DNA of 64,000 nucleotides from Lates calcarifer (Eukaryota > Chordata > Actinopteri > Centropomidae). Shown piece after piece: positions 20,502-31,291 of the stretch (positions are counted from its first letter, which is position 1; each line of letters begins with the position of its first letter). The stretch is taken from NCBI RefSeq assembly GCF_001640805.2, contig NC_066849.1, forward strand, positions 26,989,778 to 27,053,777. The letters run 5' to 3'. Position numbers and translations under genes: made by a program. Below the pieces are notes generated by a model. That model made no database searches. It was given only the letters and a program-made list of their open reading frames with translations, and was not told the origin of the DNA.

Positions 20502-21806
20502 TCAGTGAGTGTGGGCCGCCGACGAACAGATGAATGTATGTTGAGTTTCGGCGGAGCAGCTCGTGGAAATCCAGCTCCTGGGGTTTTCGACCAGCACGCA
20601 GTCCGAGCCGTCGTTAGACCCGACGCGACCCTGCGGCGCCCCCCTCAGTCTGGAGAAGGACACGGACCGACCGTCAGCCCACATCCAGCGACCCGGACCT
20701 CCAGACAGACCTGAGGAACATGGAAGAGGAGTGGGCTACCTGGAAACTGGACAGTGACGGATCCTGACCGGGACACTCAGCAGACACTGGGGATGATTTA
20801 GTATTCTCATCCTAAATCTCTTTTTTCTGTATCTGGACTTTACATAAATCACTTGTTTCAGCCTGATGAAAGTCACAGTATCAGGTGATGAAGCACGATC
20901 GCAGCCTTAAAAGTCCTGAAAATGTTACCAAGGTGCAAGCAAACAAAAAGAAGACAAGTTTATCAGTGGACCTGAAACAATCAGAGAATATTAATGATAC
21001 TGCTGTCAACTGGACTGTGGTCCATGAGGATTTCTGCAGGTTCCCCACATTAAATTCAAGACTTATTAGGCCTGTAATAACACTTCAAAGAATGGCACAA
21101 AGCCTGCAGGGAGTTTTCAGGACTGAACACAGAACACAACGGTTCTGGACCTTGTGAATCTTTGTTGCACGTTGAATCCGTCACTGATGAAAGCGTTCAC
21201 TCACCGATCCAAAATGGCTTCTTCCCGGCAAACTTCCACAGCCAGGTCATGTCTCTCCTGGACTTCACACTGGTCAGGCTGCTGTTAAAGCTGACACAGT
21301 GGGAAGAGGAAATGTTAAACACTCAAACAAAGACAACTTGTTTATGCTCAGTGTTATACATATTTAAAGGCCTCACAGACCACCTGTTACTTCTTCTTGT
21401 TCTTTGTGTCCTCCACTTGAAGTTTACATTTTGTGTATTTAATGTCTTATAGATCTGAAAATGATCAAGTATTAAAAAACATTTGACTCTGAGCTGCCCT
21501 CTAGTGGATGTACGTGGGCAGTGACAGTTCCACCGTGTGAGATGGATGCATCTATTTTCATACAGGAAGCATAAACGAGCCTTTGTGGCAGCTGATGGCA
21601 GATTTCATCCCAGCTGAGACAGAGTTTCATGATAAAGACGAATGAGAAGATATTTTGTCGTTATAAATAGTGAAAGTGTGTGTTTACAGCAGAGAGCAGG
21701 TCCTCTCGGCGCTGGCCCAGCTGGCCACAGACGAGCTGAGGATGTAACAACGTCTCCTGTAGTGAGTCCAACCGTCAGGACACGAGCTGCTGACCGACTT
21801 CCCTGT
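20502..21806 (-). CDS. C-type lectin-like domain gene, unit 1 (5' part missing or chimeric)
   Basis: Three phase-compatible exons encode a full C-type lectin-like fold: 21688-21806 (TGKSVSSSCPDGWTHYRRRC... ERTCSLL), 21205-21290 (RRDMTWLWKFAGKKPFWIG) and 20502-20710 (LSGGPGRWMWADGRSVSFSR... to a stop after SSAAHTH). Landmarks are CPDGW, WIGL and six fold cysteines (CPDGW, RRRCY, ERTC, GSDC, STSC, FIC). EPN/QPD and WND calcium-site motifs are absent, so calcium-dependent sugar binding is unlikely; an NK-receptor-like CTLD is the nearest description. No signal peptide or membrane segment was found upstream. The unit junction at 22320 may have removed the native first exons. Introns 20711-21204 and 21291-21687 hold nothing else. 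A CTCF-like motif lies at 21495-21507. Confidence 0.8.
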
Positions 21807-22243
21807 CTGAGGACACAAACACAGGAATTCATCACACGACGAGAGGATTCTGCTGCAAGACAACCAGCTGTCACAGACAGACAATAACAAGTGTTCAGAG
21901 GCTGCATTTATACCTGACTTTCATCCAAACAGCCTTTTCTTCTTCCTCTTAGCAAAGTAAAAGAACACACAGTCCCTCATTCCTGCTTTCTGATATTTTA
22001 AATACTGCTGTGATTCTCTGAATCGGTGTGTGATTCTGCTTTTTAGATGAGTTATCTTGTTATTTGTGGTCTTGGTCTCTCTTCCAAAAGAAACGCTCAA
22101 CGATACGACGACTTTCAGAGACAAAGTGTGAAGTTTCTGCTTCATAGCGCATGTTTGTGGATTTTTCTCTTGAAGGATGAGGTCGACTATTTTCTACATT
22201 TTGAGAAACAAAAACACTCTGTGGTGACGTACAGGTGTGTTAT

Positions 22244-22380
22244 TCACTCATCTGTCATGGATCTCTTCAGTGACTCCTCTAGGCTCTCTCCACTTCTGGA
22301 AGACAGGACTTCCTTCCCCGACTCCAGCTCCTGGTCCAGCAGCTGGCTCAGGATGTCCTCTCGGGTCATCTTCTCTGGAC
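22244..22380 (-). pseudogene. Chimeric exon at duplication junction 1 (orc1 exon 5 start + foreign sequence)
   Basis: Starts as orc1 exon 5 ([19 protein letters not shown] behind its normal acceptor). At 22320 it changes to sequence from the lectin-gene side, giving GKEVLSSRSGESLEESLKR and a stop at 22244-22246. The frame continues open across the junction. An upstream frameshift in exon 4 means this frame is probably not reached from orc1 exon 1. Confidence 0.7.
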
Positions 22381-22465
22381 CTGACGGGACGAGGAAACAA
22401 ACACACACCTGAGTCGACTGTGGATCAGTGAAAACACCTCCTGTGTGTTTTTAAACACTCACTGC

Positions 22466-23897
22466 TCAGCTCCAGCTTCTTGCGGACTCCGGGCGTCTGG
22501 CCGAGGCGTTCGAGGCGTTCCTCCTCTTGGCGCTCAGACATTTTAGGGCCGACAGTTTGGTGGCAGAGTGCAGGGACTCGGCCTCGGCGGCGGTAGCAAC
22601 CTTCCCCGCGCTCATCGTGGCCCTGCTGTACCTCACGTCCCCTGAGGAGGCTTTGCGCAGGATGGCGGGGTCCGGCGTGGGCAGGGCGCGCCGAGAGGGG
22701 CCGCGAGACGCCGGAGCTGCCGCGGGCGGGGAGCAGGGGGGCGAGGGAGGGAGGGAGGGTTTGGGACGGGGAGGAGGGGAGGAAGCCGGAGCCGGTTCAG
22801 CGGAGGCAGAGTCCACCACCCTGAAGGTCTTGGAGTCCCAGGACAGCTTCACATACAGAGTGTCTTTATCGTCAGAGTCCGGGAACGCGGCCGCTCCGTC
22901 CAGGTGCCTCACCTGTGAGCGAAAACAGACGGAGTTAAAGGGCCAGTTCAGACAAAAACACAAGAAAGCTGCTCTGTCCTGAACCAGGACCACAGCTGCA
23001 GAGGGACAGTCCTGGTTTCAGACAGATGTTACTGTGTGGGTGGTAGAAGTTTGACAGAGTGCGGTCAGATCCGTCTGCACCCCGAGAGGACCAACAATCA
23101 CCTGCACAGGTCTGAGGATGGACTCGGCGTTGACCTCGTCGTCACAGCTGCGACCCTGATAGTAGAAGATCTCCTGCGGGTGAGGCTCTCTGCCCAGCAG
23201 CTTCAGTTTGCTCGGAGGCACTTCAGACACGCGGACGAACCACTGAACCACCGCCTTCTTCTGCTTCCCGCTCTCTGACACACAGCAGGAGGAAAGACAC
23301 GTGAGAGACGTGAACCTGAACTCATCATGACCAACGGTTGTAGTTGATCCCAGTGGGAAGGCTTTGTCTTCAAACTGTGTCTTTATTCTCTCCTCTACCT
23401 TTCCCTGTCTGCACACATATATGATGAGAATAAAGGTCTGGAATGATGCAGTATTTTAACCGCTAACTGCACACTCTGTACAGGTGCAGTCTTCCACAAA
23501 CTCGGCTACTTCCGGCTCCTCCTCCGGGACTCACCGTCACCGAACAGCCGGATGACTCTGGCCACGTACGGGTTGTCTTCATCCTCCCCCTCGATGAGGA
23601 TGTGTTGGCCGGTGGAGATGACGGTGGTCCTCGGGAGACCCTCCACACTGATGGACAGAGAGCTGAGACACAGACCGAGAAATGACTCAGCGCCGCTTTG
23701 ATTCATGTCACAATAAAAGCGCAGAGAAGTTGATTTGTCCAAAATAAAAGCATGAAATGTGATGAACAGTCAAAGCTGTGGAGACAGAAGAGTCGTCCTC
23801 ACCTGTATTCACAGGTTTTTAACTTCCTGTTGAAACTTAAAGGCTCTCCACGCCACTTGTAGACTCTCCTGACTCTCAGTCTGGTGAAATACTTCAT
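22466..23897 (-). pseudogene. 5'-truncated orc1 copy, unit 2
   Basis: Exons 23803-23897 (ATG 23897), 23535-23647, 23102-23274 and 22463-22912 reproduce orc1 exons 1-4 with intact splice sites. In exon 4 a 1-bp loss and a 9-bp duplication (GAGGCGTTC) shift the frame, and translation stops at 22466 after ESARSWS. The predicted product is about 275 residues: the whole BAH domain plus part of the disordered region, no AAA+ ATPase. It could be an expressed BAH-only paralogue or a pseudogene subject to decay. No exon beyond the first part of exon 5 follows. Confidence 0.85.
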
Positions 23898-24135
23898 CCT
23901 GTTTCTTCTCTGTCAGATTCAACTCAGGAGAAGAAACACTGAAACACAGACTCTGGTCCCGGACTGAAGCCGATCTGCGCCGTTTATCTGCCTCGATTCA
24001 GAACCAGGATCGTGAAGGACGAAGACGTTACAGAGACACCGAGGACACCGAGAGAAACCGTCTGCATTTCCCGCGAAAATTACGTCACTTCCGCCGCGTC
24101 ACCAGCGTGTCGGAGACTTTAGCGCCACCTGCTGC
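23898..24135 (-). promoter_or_regulatory. orc1-type promoter copy, unit 2
   Basis: Copy of the orc1 promoter with the E2F palindrome TTTCCCGCGAAA intact at 24067-24078, plus the CRE-like, ETS-like and CTCF-like motifs. Only scattered base changes from the original. Confidence 0.7.
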
Positions 24136-25141
24136 TTCGGAGGGAAAATACCTCCTGAATATCTGTTGATTCCTGTCAAATCTCTGAGAGTAAATCCTCC
24201 ATATTGACTGTATAACTGTGCTGTTCTAACACACATGTTCTACCGGGTGGATACAGACAGTTTCTACATCAGGCTGATATATAACACAGGTGATACAGGA
24301 GGAATGAAACAGTCCAGGTGAGCAGTCTGTCCTGGATCAGGAAGATACAACACAACAGCTCAGGTATCTGAATCAGCAGCTGCTTCATTTCAACACTTTG
24401 AACCTGGAGCAACAAAACTCAGGTGAAAAGACTGAAACCATGTTTTCATGTTACAGCACAGAAACATTCAGTGTTGTTCTTTCCTGAACTCAAACCAGCA
24501 CTGACCTCTGATCAGCTTCTCTCTACATGCATGGTTCATACTGACCCTGTGCTGCCTTCAGGTGACTGTAGGAAATATCTCAACTACAACCTGGAAACGT
24601 TTTCAGCAGCTGAAGTTTAAAACAAAGTGTTTCTGACTGTGAGATCAAATCAAATCTGTCAGGCTCAGATATGAAATCTACACTTTATTTTTAACATCAT
24701 GTCACATCCAACGTCAGTGAACAAAGAAGCAGAGTGTTGATGACAGAAGTACAGAGCTGCAGACCATTTCAATGACTGTGTCACTGTCATTTCCTCACTA
24801 AAACCTCTCTGCAGTGTCCTCTGACTGTGATGATGGATGAATGGAGAAATACTAAAAAACAGAGGAACAATCTTTTCTTTTTTTCATAGGAACAGTGTGA
24901 GTAAATGTAAATGAATTATTATTCTGCTGTAAAAACACCAGAACTAAAGACGAGTCAAAGAGAAAAACTGTGGAAGAGAATGACTTGATTTGTGTAACAC
25001 TGCTGAAGCCTCAGATTAACTTCAGCTCAACGTTATCAAGTTGAAGTCCAGACACACTGATGCTGCTCTGTCAGATCCAGAGGAACACACAGGGATGATG
25101 GTGGACTGGACTCTGTGTCTGACAGTGGAGCTGTTCTCAGA
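24136..25141. other. Intergenic spacer, unit 2
   Basis: Copy of the spacer at 6117-7120. No gene seen. Confidence 0.55.
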
Positions 25142-25334
25142 TCAGTTCAGACTGCAGCACTGAGAGTCATCTCCACTTCTTCTGATTCCTCTGTCAGTCA
25201 CTGCTGGATGAAGCTCTCCTCTCCACTCTACCTCCCAGTAACATGGTCCAGTCAGAGCCTCTCTACACACAAGCTGCTGCTGCTGCTGCTTCAACATCTG
25301 GATCATCAGGACACAGCTCATCCTCACTTCCAGC
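25142..25334 (-). pseudogene. Decayed B30.2 remnant, unit 2
   Basis: The short reading frame is the same as at 7121-7313, including its stop, so the decay predates the unit duplications. Confidence 0.65.
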
Positions 25335-25611
25335 TGCAGAGAGAGAGAGACAGAGCAGAGAGGAGGTCAATCAGTGTTTACAGAGACTCTTCATCAGCTT
25401 CTGGCTGATCTGATTGGCTGACTGTTCTCTGTCTCTCTGTCTTTCTGTCCAATCCTGAAGCCTGTCACCATTCTCCTCTCACAGCTTCACTGAGGAAAGC
25501 AGCCACTGAGAAGGTCCCAGCTTTACAGGAAACACTGGATCTTTGCTCTGATACTAACTGTGTTTAGGACAATACTGATGGAAGCAGCATGGACTGACTC
25601 CAACTACTGAC

Positions 25612-26859
25612 CTCAGAGTCTCCAGTCTACAGTCTGGACTCTGCAGAAAACCACACAGCTCCTTCACTCCTGAATCCTGCAGCTTGTTGTTGTCACTCAG
25701 GTCCAGATCTCTCAGATGGGAGGGGTTGGACTTCAGAGCTGAGACCAGAGAAGAACAGCTGATGTCTGACAACCTGCAGCCCCTCAACCTGAATAAAGAA
25801 TAAAAGATGTGAGTTTAGGAGACAAAGTTCCTGCTTGAAACCATTCAGTGTTTCATCATCTGTTCAGAGCTGAAGAAGGTTTAGAATGAACAAGTTTAGA
25901 AACTGGAAACTCCAAACACCTGAACCAACAGGATGCAGGTTAAAAACAGTCAGAGACACAAAGGGAAAAACAGCTCTCATTAATATTAATGACAACATGC
26001 TGCTGTTTCAATAAAGACGTAGTGACTTCAGCTCTTAAACTCTGCAGCTCCACCACAGGCTCCATCTATACAAACTCAGGCTGTGCAGACACATTTATCT
26101 GAGATTCAACTAAAGATCCTCAAGTTTTCAAAGAGAACAAACATGTCAGACTGAACTTTGGAGAAATGTCAACACATTTATAGAAATATATATCAAATCA
26201 ACTGGTTTATGGAACGACAGACAAAAAAACCTGCTGAACTGAGTTCAGATATTTAACCTGCTAAAACTTCTTTACAGTGTTGAAACAAACAGAAACAGAA
26301 CTTGTTATTCTGAATATTTCAGTCAGTACAAACATTACAGAGCCTTAGAAAAGTGTTGGAACCATCAGCTACTGATTATAGATTTGTTATTGTCGGACAG
26401 ATTCAATGTGTTTTTGTTGTTATTTAAAAACTCATGAGGTGAAATTTGAAGAGAAACAGTCACTGGACTAAACCACAGAAGAAGAAAACTGACTTTACCA
26501 TTAAGATCCTCAGTGTGGATCAGTATAATATGAGCCGGATGTCTGCAGGTTAGAGTCAACACAACTTTCACATCAGATTCATCTCAGCACAGAAATAAAA
26601 TATGGAGTCTGACCTCAGAGTCTCCAGTCTACAGTCTGGACTCTGCAGAAAACCACACAGCTCCTTCACTCCTGAATCCTGCAGGTAGTTGAGACTCAGG
26701 TCCAGTTCTCTCAGATGGGAGGGGTTGGACTTCAGAGCTGAGACCAGAGAAGAACAGCTGATCTCTGACAACCTGCAGTTCATCAACCTGAATAAAGAAT
26801 AAAAGATGAAGATCAAATCATTGATAATCAGATCTGTCCTAATCAATGATCTTTGTATG

Positions 26860-26919
<60 letters not shown>

Positions 26920-29900
26920 TCTTTCAAATCACCTGAGGAACTTTACAAAACCAGATTGTCAGTTAATGGAGTGAAACATGTCAAACCAACAGTGAGCTCC
27001 TTTAAACTTTTCCTCCTTCACACATTTAACAAGTAAATTCAACTGGATGAAAAAATACAACAATTTTCACACTTGTGTTAAAGATTAAAACACACACACA
27101 CACAATTTGATCAAACAGACATTCATCCTGACAGGTCACTGAAATCAACTGAAAAATCTAACATTGTCCAAATATCAGCTGTGAGGATCTTCTGTCTGTT
27201 GTTGTGATAAAAATTGTCTTTGACCAACGACCACTGGACATTTTCTACAGTGTATTTAGAAAACATGAGTCCTCTGACTGGGAGAAATACCAGTGTGTGA
27301 GTTGTGAAGGTTTGATTGAAGTGAACAGACATTATTGATGACAACTGACTGAAATGAACTGAACCTGAAGGAATAATTCTCAGTGTGAGATCAGAACAAC
27401 TGACAATATGGAACAACCACTATTTAACATGTCATTCATTCTAAATGAATGGATTCAAGTTCTGTGTGAAGATAAATGAGGTTCAGTTGTGGATTAAAGA
27501 TAGAAGATCTCCAACAGTAACAGACAGTGAACTGACCCCAGAGTCTCCAGTCTACAGTCTGGACTCTGCAGAAAACCACACAGATCCTTCACTCCTGAAT
27601 CCTGCAGCTTGTTGAAGCTCAGGTCCAGATCTCTCAGATGGGAGGGGTTGGACTTCAGAGCTGAGACCAGAGAAGAACAGCTGATCTCTGACAACCAGCA
27701 GCCCCTCAACCTGAATAAAGAATAAAAGATGAAGATCAAATCATTGATAATCAGATCTGTCCTGATCAATGAATAATAATAATAGTAACAACAACAATAT
27801 TAATAATAATATGATTATCATCATTTGTATTAATAATAATAGATCTGTCTGTTGTTGTGATAAAAATTGTCTTTGACCAACGACCACTGGACATTTTCTA
27901 CAGTGTATTTAGAAAACATGAGTCCTCTGACTGGGAGAAATACCAGTGTGTGAGTTGTGAAGGTTTGATTGAAGTGAACAGACATTATTCATGACAACTG
28001 ACTGAAATGAACTGAACCTGAAGGAATAATTCTCAGTGTGAGATCAGGACAACTGACTGTGGAACAACCTGTCAGGAACCACCCTCAAAATGATTTTGGT
28101 TTCTGGGTTTTTGGTTTGAAGTTGTTTATCTAGTATTTCTAGTGTTTTTTGTTCCTGTTTGAATTTTGCTTCTTTTTTTTTTGCTTTTGCTGGTTTCTGT
28201 TTTTTTTTATTTTGGCATCCGTTCCCCTTCTGTTCCTGAAGCATGTACTACAAGCAAGTTCAACATACCCAGGATATCTTTTCGTTATCTGATTTTCTTC
28301 AACCTAACAACCACAGTGTCACTCAGCAGTCATACCATGGTGGTTTTCAACTTGTTAAGTCAACCCAGGGTTTCTTGATCCAGCAATGAGCATGTTCATG
28401 TTCCAAGATGCAGAGTTGTTAATTATAAGTAACATTATCAGAACCATGAGTAAAGTACTTAATACAATATGGGAAGAAATGCTTAAATCTGCAGGTAAAT
28501 TTGGTAATAGCAATGTCCCAAACTCATAGGACGAGGTGTAAATAATATGATCACATGACTAGAACAGAAAAGAAATGTTAGAAATAATTTCCAGCTATTC
28601 AAATCAGACTGAGAACATAGGGTAAATAAGGACAGAAATTATTATTAAGTTTCTTTATGAGTCTCTAAACTTTATTTATGCCATTTCTTCTGATGATGAA
28701 TAAAATGTCATGGACATGTGATGCAGATTTTTTAAAGGTAATGTTAGACTGTTTCTGCTGCCAGAGCAGAAAGGAGAGGAGACAAGTAGTTAAATGTCTG
28801 AAGAGGTCAAACTGACTGAAATGTTCATAATCATGAAACATATTTAACAGCGTGTGGATCATTCTTTTGCAGCTCCAGAGTCTCCTTTGTTATCCTGTGC
28901 TGCAGTGATTTATTTCTATTTAACATGTCATTCATTCTAAATGAATGGATTCAAGTTCTGTGTGAAGATAAATGAGCTTCAGTTGTGGATTAAAGACAGA
29001 AGATCTCCAACAGTAACAGACAGTGAACTGACCCCAGAGTCTCCAGTCTACAGTCTGGACTCTGCAGAAAACCACACAGCTCCTTCACTCCTGAATCCTG
29101 CAGGTCATTGTTACTCAGGTCCAGATGTCTCAGATGGGAGGGGTTGGACTTCAGAGCTGAGACCAGAGAAGAACAGCTGATCTCTGACAACCTGCAGTTC
29201 TTCAACCTGAATAAAGAATAAAAGATGAAGATCAAATCATTGATAATCAGATCTGTCCTAATCAATGATCTTTTCTCTAAAATGAGTAGAGTGACTTTGT
29301 CCTTCTGTTATTGTGGATCATCATAATGTCAGCCTTCTACAGACATCATCCAAATGTCAGCACAACATTCAGACACCTGTTCATGTCAACACAGATTCAT
29401 AACATGCTGCTGACCTCAGTCAGTCTCTAACTAGAGGATCAATATCAGATCAGACACGTTGGACTAAAAGTCTGTTTGTTCTTTGGTTTTTTACACCACC
29501 TTCTTCTTCCTGTGTTTTGTAGCTGAGCAGGTTTGTGTCATTAGGTCCAAGTCTGCAAAGCAGCATGGAAAAGTTTCAAAGAGCTCACTGTTGGTTTGAA
29601 TAAATCATGGCCTTTAACCTCTGACCTCTGCAGTAACATGGTGTTACAGTGAGTGTATGTGTGTGTGAGAGTGCAGTCAGTCTACAGGGTCATCAGGTGA
29701 GCACCCTCTCAATAACTGCTGTTTCACTGAGTCGGACCAATGACACCCAGAAGGCTCAACAGTGTGTCAGTGTCCCAGATCCAGCCACACTCTCAACACA
29801 ACCCTCCACCACAGCTTCAATTCAGTCCAGTATCAGCAGCCACCAGTATGCTAACCAGCTACAAGCAGCTAACTCCACGTCAGGCTGCTCAGCATGTTGC

Positions 29901-31291
29901 TACCATCAGCAGGATCCTGCTCAACCCACCAAGCAACAGCCCAGTGATCACCCTCAGCTGCCTCATCTTAGCAAGGAACAAAGCATCCACTCACATTTAC
30001 ACAACTAGCCTGTTAAGATCATTAAGAGGCTAATTAGCATGCTAACAGAGTGCTACGCTAACAAGCAGACTGTCTGAGCCACCATATTTACTCACCTTGG
30101 TAATCCTCGAAACAAACCAGCTGAGCCTCTTCATTTTAGCAGCAACAAGTCAAACACTTGTGTTTAAAGCTTGATGAGTTCACACTACAGGTTCTGCTCT
30201 TACCTGTCTCTGCCTGTCTCACCTTTCTTCTAACCCACAGCCTGGAAGTGGAACTGGCTGCAGTGTCAGCCATGTTCTTCACTGCCTGCTTTAGACTCAG
30301 CTCTCTAACAGCCAGTTCAGGTAACAGGGACTGATCTGCCAACAAAGCCCTACAGCCAACCTCCACTGGACCTTAGGTCTCCAACCACACTCCTCTGCCT
30401 CTGCTGCCAGCTCTGTATATCTGAGCTGTTTCCTCTCATAGGACATTTCTACTGCGTCCTCCCATGGTCCTGTCAGCTCCACAACAACCTGCTGTGTTTC
30501 TGTCCACAACACAACATCTGCTCTGAGATCAGTGGGAGTGATCTCCTGAGGAACTATGGACTGTTTTCCTGAGTCTACTCTCATGTGTCAGTCCCTCCCT
30601 GCCTTCAGCTGTCCTGCATCATGCACTTCCTGAGTTCTTCACCCTCTCAAACAAGTCAAATCCCATCTTGTTTCCTTTTTTTATCCACTGACTTTACCTC
30701 TGAGAGCTTCCTGCTGCTGGACACCTCAGCACCTGGTGATGTCTCCAGGTGAAGCTCAGAAACTCAGATTTGATGGTGTCATTCATCATCATCACCTCTG
30801 TGACTTTAGCTTGGTGCAGTATTTGTTTGATGAAGACAGATGCAGCTTTTGTCACGTTCAAATGAGCAGATCTGATTTTCATCAACTTTCTTGTTTCAAC
30901 AAACTTGTACCTTCTCTACTGCTCTAAATCACAAACACTGTGACTGGTCTCACCTTCTTCTTTTTCTACTAATTACAACAGAGAGTCTTTTCTCTTCACC
31001 AGCTCATTTTTAAATCCTCACACAGAAATCACTAAAATGTACCAACCAATGAAAAACTCAAACTTTAAAGATTTGAACTGAATATAGAGAAAAAACAGCT
31101 CCAGTCAGTGAACTGACCTCAGAGTCTCCAGTCTACAGTTTGGACTCTCCAGTCCATAGGACAGTATCTTCACTCCTGAATCCTCCAGGTTGTTTCCACT
31201 CAGGTTCAGTTCTGTCAGATGGGAGGGGTTGGACTTCAGAGCTGAGGCCACGACTTCACAGTGAATCTCTGAGAGTCCACAGTTATAAAGT
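25612..31291 (-). CDS. NLR copy 2 LRR exons (five)
   Basis: LRR exons 31118-31291, 29033-29206, 27537-27710, 26614-26787 (174 bp each) and 25612-25788 (177 bp). Same exon grammar as copy 1. Introns contain an ATA microsatellite of about 60 bp (26860-26919), the 0.84-kb insertion (28070-28917) and the retroelement relic (30136-30584). Confidence 0.9.

Larger units (their letters stand above)
4290..22319. repeat. Tandem segmental duplication, unit 1
   Basis: First unit of a three-unit tandem array, about 18.0 kb. It begins within orc1 exon 5 and contains orc1 exons 1-4 with promoter, the NLR gene, Tc1 remnant and CTLD gene. It ends where the next unit's orc1 exon 5 sequence (CGACTCCAGCTCCTGG) resumes. 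Similarity to units 2 and 3 is nearly uninterrupted by eye, with small substitutions and discrete indels. Boundaries are good to about 15 bp because of the shared bases at the junction. Confidence 0.9.

Noticed and set aside
22244..22913. A translated orc1 exon 4 to chimeric exon 5 fusion
   Set aside because: The exon 4 frameshift stops translation before the exon end, so the open chimeric frame is not reached by normal splicing.
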